A stretch of DNA of 64,000 bases, taken from Nyssa sinensis (Eukaryota > Streptophyta > Magnoliopsida > Cornales > Nyssaceae). Both the position numbers and the translations under genes were made by a program. The notes under the pieces are model-generated. The model was not told the origin of the DNA, ran no database searches, and saw only the letters and a list, made by a program, of their open reading frames with translations. Position 1 is the first letter of the stretch; every line of letters starts with the position of its first letter. Of this stretch, positions 10,602 to 21,713 are shown piece by piece. The DNA lies in contig CM018035.1 in assembly GCA_008638375.1 (NCBI GenBank), forward strand, positions 4,763,501 through 4,827,500, written 5' to 3'.

Positions 10602-13061
10602 TCATCTTGGCCCTGATAACCGAACATTTGATAGGAGTGCATCACTATTGTAATTAGTTAATCCTGAAAAAGTGCCCTCTTCACTGCTAGATTTGAAGAA
10701 ACCAGAATGGAGACGAGAACTCATTTGAGAGGAGATTGGGGGCTCAGGTACAGCACAAAGACCTTCAAGCATTTGAACTACTTTAGTCATTGGTGGTCTC
10801 AAGTACACATCATACTGTATACACCATAAAGCAACTTTAATTGCATTAATAGCACTTTCATCATTTTCATCAATCTTTAGCTCCAAATCTAGGATATCTT
10901 CCAGTTTTCCTTCTTCCATCATCTTGAAGGCATAAGAGGGAAAATGAGCTTTCTCTGAACTCTCCCCAGGATTGAAATTCTTCCTTCCCCCAATGATCTC
11001 AAGCAAAACCATGCCAAAGCTATACACATCACTTTTCTCTGATATGGCATAGCTTGATATCCACTCTGGTGCAAGGTATCCCCTTGTGCCCCGTACTGCC
11101 GTGTATACCTGGCTTTCTTCCCGTCCCATTAGCTTTGCCAAACCAAAATCTGAAACTTTGGCTAGGAAGTTATCATCAAGGAGCACGTTCTCAGGTTTTA
11201 TATCACAGTGGACAATCTTCACATCACACTCCTCGTGGAGATACGCCAATCCTTTTGCTGTACCCAATGCAATGTTGAATCTTGTTTCCCAATCTAACAC
11301 ATGACCCTCTCTGTTTTTCCTGAATATCCATCTATCTAGAGACCCATTTCCCATGTACTCATAAACAAGAAGACGGTGAGACCCTTCAGCACAGAAGCCT
11401 CTGAGCTTGACTAGATGGACATGATGGATACTACCTATGATGCTAACTTCAGCTCTAAACTCTTTCTTCCCTTGCCCAATTCCCTCCAATTTTTTCACAG
11501 CCACTTGGGTCCCGTCTGGAAGCTTTCCTTGGTAGACTGAGCCAAACCCTCCTTGGCCAAGCTTCACAGAGAAGTTTGTAGTTGCATCACGAAGATCGTT
11601 ATAACTGAAGCGTACAGGCATCCCAGAAACACTGTCAAAGAAATTATCTTCTTCTGAGAATTCTTGAGAAGATTCCAGTGTTTTCTTCCTTGTCCGGTGG
11701 AATCGAATTCCTAGATAAAGTAGACCAACAATAGTTAGTACCGTTGGAACAGCTATTATCAGTATAACTAGGACAGGCTTCCCACCGTCCCTGGTTTTCT
11801 CTCCTTTGGGATTCAGCCCACCAACTACATCGCTAGAGACCTTGATATATGAAACAAAACCAGAAGAAGCCAGATCAGCACGTCGTAAACTTCCTATACG
11901 GTCAAACAGAAAGCAACTGCCTGAACTGTTATCAAAGAAAAGCACAATGCATGAACAGTTACTAAGGCAGGCTTCTGTGCAACCATTCAGGTTGGTTTTC
12001 AGAACCGGTGTGACAAATCCAAGTGCAAAATAATCAAGTTTCTCTCCAATTTTTAAAAGCTCTATTGAACTCTTTGAGCTATTACAAGTTAAATTAGTTT
12101 GTGGTTTGCAATTAGGAACAGAGTTGAGAGCTGAGGGGCATTGGCATCGGTTGTCAAAACTACACACACTATATGGGTCACAAGGCTCAGGAGTGCTGCA
12201 GGAATTTTGTGGTATTTTGATTGCTTCAGCGATTGCGGACCTTCCTCTCTGAAGATTATGGAACGAGATTGAACCATCCGTGCCTAAAATCGCAGCCCAT
12301 GTAGCATTTGTGTCATCATGTTCGGTGAAGTTAAACTGCCAAACTAAAGCTTGGTTTTGGTCATAGAAATTCCATGAATTGGCAACTAGAGATGCAGAGG
12401 AGACCTTGCCATTGACTTGGTTGACGGTTTTCCGGCTATCATTTGACATGGACCAATAAACTTGCGGAGTTTGATATCCTGCATACATAATCAAATCACC
12501 TGACTTGATTTGCATATAATGAAAGTAATTGTGGTAGGGAAAACTTTTAAGCTTCATTCCTTCAACAAATTTCTGGCCAGATAAAAGGGTATCAGTGGGA
12601 TGGCTAAAACTCTGCCAAAGAATTCTTCTATTGTGGTCAAGCACTACTAAATTCCCCGTGCCCTGCAATTCCATGGCTGTAACTCCTTTTCCAGATGTGT
12701 CTGTCGACCAAACTACACTTGTTGCATTTCTCAAGTAAACATTTCCATTTTTATCAAACACAAATTTAGCAGAATCTTTAAGCAGCAACTGTCTATTGGC
12801 GGTCCAAACCACTGTACCACTATCCAAGTGGACGATAACTAGTACAAACAATGTTACATCCAATCCACGGCCGAAGCCCAAAGCAAACACCGAGTTGTTG
12901 GATAATAGAAACATCCCATTGTGGTCATCCCAATTCATCTGAGACTCTTCAAACCCGGGATAAATCTGACCAATATATTGAGTGCTGGCGCTGCAAAGCT
13001 CCAACCCAAGGAGACAAAAACACAAGTATCCAATATAACGGAAGCAACCCATGGTTTCCAT
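10602..13061 (-). CDS. G-type lectin S-receptor-like Ser/Thr kinase, SD2-5 type (copy A)
   Basis: A complete intronless CDS of 819 codons for a plasma-membrane receptor-like kinase. In order: signal peptide (1-25), bulb-type mannose-lectin domain (about 50-165), EGF-like Cys-rich segment (about 283-312), PAN-like segment around GCTEACLSNCSC (358-370), one transmembrane helix (about 430-452) and a kinase domain (about 495-765). Kinase motifs are GQGGFGSVYQG (about 499), VAVKK, HCDIKPEN (618) and DFGLAK (638). The catalytic loop is HCD rather than HRD, so it is a non-RD kinase, as in SD2-5 relatives. The best start is the ATG at 13061; the frame extends to a GTG at 13073, but the matching codon in copy B is GCG. 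Upstream, an acceptor near 13160 (CTCTATTCAG) and a donor near 13388 suggest a 5'-UTR intron. The ligand is unknown. Copy B is about 96% identical. Confidence 0.95.
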   Translation of the reverse strand: METMGCFRYIGYLCFCLLGLELCSASTQYIGQIYPGFEESQMNWDDHNGMFLLSNNSVFALGFGRGLDVTLFVLVIVHLDSGTVVWTANRQLLLKDSAKFVFDKNGNVYLRNATSVVWSTDTSGKGVTAMELQGTGNLVVLDHNRRILWQSFSHPTDTLLSGQKFVEGMKLKSFPYHNYFHYMQIKSGDLIMYAGYQTPQVYWSMSNDSRKTVNQVNGKVSSASLVANSWNFYDQNQALVWQFNFTEHDDTNATWAAILGTDGSISFHNLQRGRSAIAEAIKIPQNSCSTPEPCDPYSVCSFDNRCQCPSALNSVPNCKPQTNLTCNSSKSSIELLKIGEKLDYFALGFVTPVLKTNLNGCTEACLSNCSCIVLFFDNSSGSCFLFDRIGSLRRADLASSGFVSYIKVSSDVVGGLNPKGEKTRDGGKPVLVILIIAVPTVLTIVGLLYLGIRFHRTRKKTLESSQEFSEEDNFFDSVSGMPVRFSYNDLRDATTNFSVKLGQGGFGSVYQGKLPDGTQVAVKKLEGIGQGKKEFRAEVSIIGSIHHVHLVKLRGFCAEGSHRLLVYEYMGNGSLDRWIFRKNREGHVLDWETRFNIALGTAKGLAYLHEECDVKIVHCDIKPENVLLDDNFLAKVSDFGLAKLMGREESQVYTAVRGTRGYLAPEWISSYAISEKSDVYSFGMVLLEIIGGRKNFNPGESSEKAHFPSYAFKMMEEGKLEDILDLELKIDENDESAINAIKVALWCIQYDVYLRPPMTKVVQMLEGLCAVPEPPISSQMSSRLHSGFFKSSSEEGTFSGLTNYNSDALLSNVRLSGPR

Positions 13062-13560
13062 AGGTGCACCCACTGACTGAATTCAGCTAAATTAGTCCAA
13101 ACATGATCTTCAGACAAGAATATTAGGTTTAAAAAACCAATAAACCCAACAAGGGAGTCTGAATAGAGGGGGAGGAAAATCAATAACAAGAAAGATTTTC
13201 CTCAGTTAGGATAAAATTCCCTTAATTGCAAAAGGGAAACAACAGGACACAACTACACGAAGCGAAATTTTCTTCGTAAAAATCAGTGGAGAAAATATTT
13301 TCAGAACATAAGCACAAAGTTACCCTTCTAGCCAATAATCGAGAGCAAAACAAGACATTCAGAACGGACTACCGAGATGTAACTGACCTCATTTCGATTC
13401 TGTTACAGAAACAAATGGATTTGCAGAGGTGGGTTCTCAGCTATCTTCTGAGTCTACAGGAAGAGAGAGATGAATCTGTTCTGGTTCGCACTTTCATGCT
13501 CACTCTGTGAAGAATCAGGTGAAAAAAGACGCACAGGGATTTGTTGTTGACTTCGACAAG
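13062..13560 (-). promoter_or_regulatory. 5' leader and probable promoter-proximal region of kinase A
   Basis: This GC-richer stretch upstream of kinase A is conserved at 19585-20110 upstream of kinase B. On the minus strand it holds a donor-like GAGGTCAGT (about 13388) and a pyrimidine-rich acceptor (CCCCCTCTATTCAG, about 13160), a plausible 5'-UTR intron. No TATA box could be fixed with confidence. The strong conservation between the copies fits transcribed leader sequence but may simply reflect recent duplication. Confidence 0.4.
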
Positions 13561-15792
13561 ACTTAAAAGTTGCATTAGGTGTGGAACATGGTCGTAGGAA
13601 AATTGTTCACTTGCTTTAATGGTAAAATTCCAAAAATACCGATCATCTAGAATTTTGATTCTCCAAAAAAACAAAAAAATTGGATACAATTGATGTTTTA
13701 GTATTAATAACCTTTAAAAAAAATTTCAGAAATTAGCAATTAATAAAATAACTAATTATTAATTTTCTATATAATTTTTATTAATAAAAAATTCTTCATC
13801 GTTATATGATCTTTAAGATAAATTATACACAAATAATTTGAAGAATGATTAACTTTATAAATATGTATTATATTTACTTTAAATCTTTAGAAAGTTTCTA
13901 ATCTCTTGTTTATTTATGAAATATTAATACAATCAATAATTATATCCTATATTTTTTTATTCTAATAACTAATATTTTGAAAGAATTTGAAAAAATATTA
14001 ATTATTAAGTAATAATATTATTAATTATTCACTGTATAATAAAATTGAGTCTCTAATAATTTTTATTAATTAATAGAGATTATTGAGATATAAAATATTG
14101 ATTATCAAAGTATCAATAGAATTTTAATTGTAATTAGTTCTATCCATTAATTGAAAACAAATGAAAGTATAAACAATAACGAACTTGGGGAGATTTATGT
14201 CTAGTTAAAAGTGTGTGAATGGGAATGATCAAGCTGGAATGACCAATCAAAACAATGCCTATATCCAGCCAGAGGCGGCTCTAGGTCTTCTCTATGTCTC
14301 ATGATGACAGTGCTTAAAAAAATCCAAAAAGGAAAAATGTTAGTAATGGTTTTAATGATTTATATTCGTAATTTGATTGATATATCAACTATAATTAATT
14401 ATTTTATATATGATTATATGCATATGTATAATATATTCGTGTATCATATTATAAGTGTTGACATTTACATTGACATTAATATTTTTCATCTAAATAAATA
14501 TTTGTTGAGTACTAAAAATTAGAGTATCTTAGTCAAAACATGCAGATTAATACATTATGCAAATGTTGATTTTTTTTTCTATGGGTTGGTTGCTTGTTGA
14601 CTTGGAAAGGTTTCTCCAAAGATCATGTTATTTAAGCTAATAATGTTAAATAATAACATAATTATTAAAAGAGAGTCTTCTAATGACATGTTATATAATA
14701 TATATAAAATTTAAATACTTAAGGTGATTGGCAGGACTTTAGCCCTCTCAAAATTTAAAAAAAAAAATTATATATATAAAATTTTGTTTATTTTTAAATT
14801 AACTCACTCCAAATTTAGACTCAATTCAATTTTTATTAATTATTTCTCTCATTTCTCACCTAAAATTATAACCCACCTCTCAAAATTTTTGTTCAACATT
14901 TTTACTCATCATATTTCTCATTTTTTATCCCAAAAATTTTTCCTAAAATCTTTTACTACCCTCACCCTAATTTTTATTTTTTTTTGTGATTCCACCTTTA
15001 ATAACAATTCTAGATCGTATATCATATTTGACATAAAATACAGCATATGCTAAATTTTAGCAAGTCACGTGACAACATGATAGAATGACACACGAACTTA
15101 GGAGTTGTATTATAGTTGATATGGTTGGTGTTATGTTTGAAAGAGGCTCTTAGTAGCCGTGGTTTTATTTTGTTTCCTATTCAAGAAATTTGTTAGAATT
15201 AATTTCGAATTCAAAATTTTGCAACGTAATGGATAAATGCATGTCACGCGCTCATGTATTGTATACATACTAATCTCATCATAAAATTCTGAACTTCGAG
15301 ACTATTGGTCGCACTACTCTCCTTTCGGGTTTCACCACAAAAAAAAAAAAAAAAATTATGAGATATCAAATATGTTCTTTGTTATTCCATATGCAAAATT
15401 GCTCTTTTTATTTGTTAATTTTAAGATTTAGCACTCTAGTAAAAACAGAAAATTTATTAAATTTAATGATTTTGAAGATTTGAAATGTGTTACGACTTCT
15501 AACATCACTGTCCTTCAAAGATAATGCTACTGTCCAATATTCATGGTCAAAGTCTCCCACTAACATTACCAAACCCACCACTTTGCCACTCGGTTATTAA
15601 ATCACGGTTTTAAATTGGTTGAATCTAAAGTCTCATACTCCAAGATCATTCAAATTTAAATAGGAAAAAAAATGCATGTTCGAAGTTTGAATATTTGGTT
15701 AAATTTAGAAAAAAGCGGATTTAGAAAGAAAAAAAAAATTTATATATTTTATTTATTTGGATATAAATTTGGGCATTTATTTTTTTTTTGTA
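13561..15792. other. AT-rich spacer of unit A
   Basis: Very AT-rich, with no gene seen. The same sequence is present in unit B. Position 15118-15122 (gatat within 'tagttgatatggttgg') is the empty counterpart of the site where unit B received a 3.5-kb insertion. Long A runs occur at about 15339-15355. Confidence 0.6.
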
Positions 15793-16095
15793 AATTCCGT
15801 GAAATGCAATTAAATTTGGTGAAATGCTATAAAAAAATTAAAATTTTCAAATTTTGCTAGAAGTAAAAAACAATCATATTTGGATTGAGTTTCTGAATTA
15901 GTAAAAAAAAAACACCATGTTTTAAAAACAACATGCCAAAATTCAATGAAATGCAGTCAAATTTGTTGAAATGCTATAAAATATTAAAATTAAAATTTTC
16001 AATTTTCAAATTTAGGGAAAAGTCAAGAAAAATCATATATGGATTGAATTTCTGAATTAGTTAAAAAAAACATGTTTTAAAAATAACATGCCAAA
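15793..16095. repeat. two tandem copies of an approximately 150-bp repeat (unit A)
   Basis: Two imperfect direct copies, 15793-15940 and 15941-16095. Each runs from 'gtgaaatgca...' or 'atgaaatgca...' through 'gaaatgctataaaa', 'tggattga(g/a)tttctgaatta' and 'catgttttaaaaa' to 'aacatgccaaa'. The same doublet occurs in unit B at 25881-26175, so the local duplication predates the 6.5-kb duplication. Confidence 0.8.
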
Positions 16096-17124
16096 CATAG
16101 CAGCTGTCAAGCATTGCCACCGCTACCACCCCTTGAATATTCAAGAAAATGTGGGTTGATCTCTCTGAGTATTCCTTTTTTTCAACTTCTCATTTTAGGT
16201 GACTTGACTTTAGGGGTAAAGTAGTACTTTTCTCCTGCTCTATTTCAAGTAAACCATCTCTTAATGTAGCTCTTTCTATGACTCAAATTTAAGATTTGGG
16301 GGGTAAGTAGTCACTCTTCACGTTTACGTGAGTTGGATTTCTTTTCTTCTATCATTATATAAAAAAAGTGTTGTAACAATTTGAGACCGTAAATTGTCTA
16401 ATTATGTCAAATTGTGTCAATAACTAGGAGAGAAGAGACTATACAAGTGTCATTCATCGGCAAGGTGCCAAGGTGAGAGAGACTCACATAGGCATGGCTT
16501 ATAAGTCACCTTCCAATGAGTAATGTAATATTACACTTTCTAAATTTGTATACGAAAATTAATTTTTTTTTTATAAATTAGTTAGAGAGTATCTTGGACC
16601 AGTTTACACGCATCAAACTAAATCTTTCTCCCTTTGTTGGTCAGACCCATCCTTTAATCTCAAATTATCAACGATTGGTATAAAGAAGACTCGAATTCGA
16701 AACAATTAAAATTTATTTTTAACGTCTTTATCACTCAACCACATTTCTAATGATCTAAAATTACTTTTAAAAAGTAGTTTTAACAAATGAGTAAGCACTA
16801 CTACCTTGAGTAAGGTCATTAGATGATGTGATATTCAATTAATAAGACACTATTATGCTATTTGGAATTTCACTTTTGGAAAGAAAAAAAAAAAGTTAGA
16901 ATGCATAAGCACGTAATAGGTAACCTCTTTACAATACAATTATTTATTATTGCTATTTATGCATTGCTAAAATTTAAATGCAGCTATTGCAGAACGTCAG
17001 ATAATAAACAACCAATTGAAAGTACAAAAATATATCACAATTTTGAGATTTTATGGCTCAAACAGAGAAGCTGAATATGAGACCTGTCATCTATGGAAGT
17101 TTAGAGCTCTCTAGATCAAAACCT

Positions 17125-19584
17125 TCATCTTGGCGCTGATAACCGAACATTTGATAGGAGTGCATCACTATTGTAATTAGTTAATCCTGAAAAAGTGCCC
17201 TCTTCACTGCTAGATTTGAAGAAACCAGAATAGAGACGAGAATTCATTTGAGAGGAGACTGGAGGCTCAGGTACAGCACAAAGACCTTCAAGCATTTGAA
17301 CTACTCTAGTCATTGGTGGTCTCAAGTACATATCATCCTGTATACACCATAAAGCAACTTTAATTGCATTAATAGCACTTTCATCATTTTCATCAATCTT
17401 TAGCTCCAAATCTAGGATATCTTCCAGTTTTCCTTCTTCCATCATCTTGAAGGCATAAGAGGGAAAATGAGCTTTCTCTGAACTCTCCCCCGGATTGAAA
17501 TTCTTCCTTCCCCCAATGATCTCAAGCAAAACCATGCCAAAGCTATACACATCACTTTTCTCTGATATGGCATAGCTTGTTATCCACTCTGGTGCAAGGT
17601 ATCCCCTCGTACCCCTTACTGCCGTGTATACCTGGCTTTCTTCCCGTCCCATTAGCTTTGCCAAACCAAAATCTGAAACTTTGGCTAGGAAGTTATCATC
17701 AAGGAGCACGTTTTCAGGTTTTATATCACAGTGGACAATCTTCACATCACACTCCTCGTGGAGATACGCCAATCCTTTTGCTGTACCCAAGGCAATGTTG
17801 AATCTTGTTTCCCAATCTAACACATGACCCTCTCTGTTTTTCCTGAATATCCATCTATCTAGAGACCCATTTCCCATGTACTCATAAACAAGAAGACGGT
17901 GAGACCCTTCAGCACAGAAGCCTCTGAGCTTGACTAGATGGACATGATGGATACTACCTATGATGCTAACTTCAGCTCTAAACTCTTTCTTCCCTTGCCC
18001 AATTCCCTCCAATTTTTTCACAGCCACTTGGGTCCCGTCTGGAAGCATCCCTTGGTAGACTGAGCCAAACCCTCCTTGGCCAAGCTTCACACAGAAGTTT
18101 TTAGTTGCATCACGAAGATCGTTATAACTGAAGCGTACAGGCATCCCAGAAACACCGTCAAAGAAATTATCTTCTTCTGAGAAATCTTGAGAAGATTCCA
18201 GTGTTTTCTTCCTTGTCCGGTGGAATCGAATTCCTAGATAAAGTAGACCAACAATAGTTAGTACCGTTGCAACAGCTATTATCAGTATAACTAGGACAGG
18301 CTTCCCACCGTCCCTGGTTTTCTCTCCTTTGGGATTCAGCCCACCAACTACATCGCTAGAGACCTTGATATATGAAACAAAACCAGAAGAAGCCAGGTCA
18401 GCACGTCGTAAACTTCCTATACGGTCAAACAGAAAGCAACTGCCTGAACTGTTATCAAAGAAAAGCACAATGCATGAACAGCTACTAAGGCAGGCTTCTG
18501 TGCAACCATTCAGGTTGGTTTTCAGAACCGGTGTGACAAATCCAAGTGCAAAATAATCAAGTTTCTCTCCAATTTGTAAAAGCTCTGTTGAACTCTTTGA
18601 GCTGTTACAAGTTAAATTAGTTTGTGGTTTGCAATTAGGAACAGAGTTGAGGGCTGAGGGGCATTGGCATCGGTTGTCAAAACTACACACACTATATGGG
18701 TCACAAGGCTCAGGAGTGCTGCAGGAATTTTGTGGTATTTTGATTGGATCAGCAATTGCTGACCTTCCACTCTGAAGATTATGGAACGAGATTGAACCAT
18801 CCGTGCCTAAAATTGCAGCCCATGTAGCATTTGTGTCATCGTGTTCGGTGAAGTTAAACTGCCAAACTAAAGCTTGGTTTTGGTCATAGAAATTCCATGA
18901 ATTGGCAACTAGAGATGCAGAGGAGATCTTGCCATTGACTTGGTTGACGGTTTTCCGGCTATCATTTGACATGGACCAATAAACTTGAGGAGTTTGATAT
19001 CCTGCATACAAAATCAAATCACCTGACTTGATTTGCATATAATGAAAGTAATTGTGGTAGGGAAAACTTTTAAGCTTCATTCCTTCAACAAATTTCTGGC
19101 CAGATAAAAGGGTATCAGTGGGATGGCTAAAACTCTGCCAAAGAATTCTTCTATTGTGGTCAAGCACTACTAAATTTCCCGTGTCCTGCAATTCCATGGC
19201 TGTAACATCTTTTCCAGATGTGTCTGTCGACCAAACTACACTTGTTGCATTTTCCAAGTAAACATTTCCATTTTTATCAAACACAAATTTATCAGAATCT
19301 TTAACCAGCAACTGTCTATTGGCAGTCCAAACCACTGTACCACTATCCATGTGGATGACAACTAGTACAAACAATGTTACATCCAATCCACGGTAGAAGC
19401 CCAAAGCAAACACCGAGTTGTTGGATAATAGAAACATCCCATTTTGGTCATCCCAATTCATCCGAGACCCTTCAAACCCGGGATAAATCTGACCAATAGA
19501 TTGAGTGCTGGCGCTGCAAAGCTCCAACCCAAGGAGACAAAAACACAAGTATACAATATAACGGAAGCAACCCATGGTTTCCAT
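17125..19584 (-). CDS. G-type lectin S-receptor-like Ser/Thr kinase, SD2-5 type (copy B)
   Basis: Complete intronless CDS of 819 codons, tandem paralogue of the gene at 10602-13061, with the same domain order: signal peptide, bulb lectin, EGF-like, PAN-like, one transmembrane helix and a non-RD kinase (HCDIKPEN, DFGLAK). I count about 36 amino-acid differences between the copies. About 14 of them fall in the first 135 residues (signal peptide and start of the lectin domain), including G to Y, R to E and G to D changes; the kinase core is nearly unchanged. One difference inside the nucleotide-binding loop region is YQGK to YQGM. All residues expected for kinase activity are present. The upstream ATG context is the same as in copy A. 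The ligand is unknown; differential recognition by the two copies is only an inference. Confidence 0.95.
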   Translation of the reverse strand: METMGCFRYIVYLCFCLLGLELCSASTQSIGQIYPGFEGSRMNWDDQNGMFLLSNNSVFALGFYRGLDVTLFVLVVIHMDSGTVVWTANRQLLVKDSDKFVFDKNGNVYLENATSVVWSTDTSGKDVTAMELQDTGNLVVLDHNRRILWQSFSHPTDTLLSGQKFVEGMKLKSFPYHNYFHYMQIKSGDLILYAGYQTPQVYWSMSNDSRKTVNQVNGKISSASLVANSWNFYDQNQALVWQFNFTEHDDTNATWAAILGTDGSISFHNLQSGRSAIADPIKIPQNSCSTPEPCDPYSVCSFDNRCQCPSALNSVPNCKPQTNLTCNSSKSSTELLQIGEKLDYFALGFVTPVLKTNLNGCTEACLSSCSCIVLFFDNSSGSCFLFDRIGSLRRADLASSGFVSYIKVSSDVVGGLNPKGEKTRDGGKPVLVILIIAVATVLTIVGLLYLGIRFHRTRKKTLESSQDFSEEDNFFDGVSGMPVRFSYNDLRDATKNFCVKLGQGGFGSVYQGMLPDGTQVAVKKLEGIGQGKKEFRAEVSIIGSIHHVHLVKLRGFCAEGSHRLLVYEYMGNGSLDRWIFRKNREGHVLDWETRFNIALGTAKGLAYLHEECDVKIVHCDIKPENVLLDDNFLAKVSDFGLAKLMGREESQVYTAVRGTRGYLAPEWITSYAISEKSDVYSFGMVLLEIIGGRKNFNPGESSEKAHFPSYAFKMMEEGKLEDILDLELKIDENDESAINAIKVALWCIQDDMYLRPPMTRVVQMLEGLCAVPEPPVSSQMNSRLYSGFFKSSSEEGTFSGLTNYNSDALLSNVRLSAPR

Positions 19585-21713
19585 AGGTGCACCCGCTGAC
19601 TGAATTCAGCTAAATTAGTCCAAAAATGATCTTCAGACAAGAATATTAGGTTTAAAAAACCAATAAACCCAACAAGGGAGTCTGAATAGAGGGGGAGAAA
19701 AATCAATAACAAGAAAGATTTTCCTCAGTTAGGATAAAATTCCCTTAATTGCAAAAGGGAAACAACGGGACACAACTACACGAAGCGAAATTTTCTTCGT
19801 AAAAATCAGTGGAGAAAATATTTTCAGAACATAAGCAAAAAGTTACCCTTCTAGCCAATAATCGAGAGCAAAACAAGACATTCAGAACGGACTACCGAGA
19901 TGTAACTGACCTCATTTTCGATTCTGTTACAGAAACAAATGGATTTGCAGAGGTGGGTTCTCAGCTATCTTCTGAGTTTACAGGAAGAGAGAGATGAATC
20001 TTGTTCTGGTTCGCACATTCATGCCCACTCTGTGAAGTCTCAGGCGAAAAAAGACGCACGGGGATTTGTTGCAGACTTCGACAGACTTAAAAGTTGCATT
20101 AGGTGGGGAAAGTGGTTGTAGGAAAATTGTTCACTTGCTTTAATGGTAAAATTCCAAAAATACCCATGATCTTGAATTTTGATTCTCCAAAAAAAACAAA
20201 AAACAAAAAATTGGATACAATTGATGTTTTAGTATTAATAATCTTCAAAAAAAAATTCAGAAATTAGCAATTAATAGAATAACTAATTATTAATTTTCTA
20301 TATAATTTTTATTAATAAAAAATTCTTCATTGTTATATGATCTTTAAGATAAATTATACACAAATAATTTCAAGAATGATTAACTTTATAAATATGTATT
20401 ATATTTACTTTAAATCTTTAGAAAGTTTCTAATCTCTTGTTTATTTATGAAATATTAATACAATCAATAATTATATCCTATATTTTTTTATTCTAATAAC
20501 TAATATTTTGAAAGGATTTGAAAAAATATAAATTATTAAGTAATAATATTATTAATTATTAACTGTATAATAAAATTGAGTCTCTAAAAAATTTTATTAA
20601 TTAATGGATATTATTGAGATATAAAATATTAATTATCAAAATATCAATAGAACTTTAATTGTAATTAGTTCTATCCATTAAGTGAAAACAAATGAAGGTA
20701 TAAACAATAATGAACTTGGGGAGATTTTTGTCTAGTTAAAAGTGTGTGAATGGGAATGATCAAGCTGGGATGACCAATCAAAACAATGCCATATCCAGCC
20801 AGAGGCGGCTCCACGTCTTTTCTATGTCGCATGATGACGGTGCTTAAAAAAATCTAAAAAAGATGAACGCTAGAAGTATTAGTTGTAATGATTTATATTT
20901 GTAATTTAATTTATACATGTATTATACATAGTTATTTTTTATAAGATCACATATATATATATATATATGTATAATGTATTTATCAATCATATCACATATA
21001 TTGACGTTCGCACTCATGCTACCATTTTTCATTTAAATAAATGTTCGTTGAGTTTTAAAACTTAGAGTATTTTAGTCAAAACATGCACATTAATACACTA
21101 TGCAAATGTTGATTTTTTTTTCTTTGGGTGGGTTACTTGTGCTTCTTTACTTTGTTTGTTGATTGGAAGGGTATCTCCAAAGATCATGTTATTTAAGTTA
21201 TCAATGTTAAAAAATAGGTAATTATTAAAAGAGAGTTCCCTAATGACATGTTATATAATATGTAGCATGTTAAAAGATAATAGTCAAGGGTGGAGCTACT
21301 TAAGGTGATTTGTTGGACTTTAGCCCTCTCAAAATTTTAAAAAAAATAAAAATAAAAATTATACATGTAAAATTTTAGTTATTTTTAAACTAGCTCATTC
21401 CAAATTTAGACTCAATCTTTCTCTCATTTTTCACTTAAAATTATAATTCACCTTTCCAAATTTTTGTCCAACATCTTTACTCATCATATCTCTCATTTTT
21501 TATCCCAAAAATTTGGCCTACCCAAAAAATTTTCCTAAAATTTTTTACTAGTCTCACCCTAAATTTTATTTTTTTCTTGATTATGCCTTTGATAACAGTG
21601 CTAGATCGTGTATTATATTTGACATAAAATACGACATATGCTAAATTTTGGTAGGTCAAGTGACAACATGATAGAATGACACACGAACTTAGGAGGTGTA
21701 TTATAGTTGATAT
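19585..21713. other. leader region of kinase B and AT-rich spacer
   Basis: Positions 19585-20110 match the leader of kinase A, including the possible 5'-UTR intron. The rest is AT-rich and matches 13560-15122. No separate gene is seen. A (TA)n run lies at about 20951-20968. Confidence 0.6.

Larger units (their letters stand above)
10452..16966. repeat. tandem duplication unit A (about 6.5 kb)
   Basis: Homology to unit B starts at 'taaatgcagctattgcag' (10452 and 16975). It runs through the receptor kinase gene, its upstream region and the AT-rich spacer to 'ttatgcattg' (16966 and 27050). Unit A ends only about 8 nt before unit B begins, so the copies are directly head to tail. Apart from the insertion in B and small indels, the non-coding parts remain easily alignable, so the event is fairly recent. 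Confidence 0.9.

Noticed and set aside
11054..12033. Plus-strand open frames inside the kinase gene (repeated at 17577-18556)
   Set aside because: They are complementary shadows of conserved kinase sequence and appear in both copies for that reason.
13062..13073. Upstream extension of kinase A to a GTG codon
   Set aside because: No ATG is present there and kinase B has GCG at the same place; the ATG at 13061 is shared by both copies.
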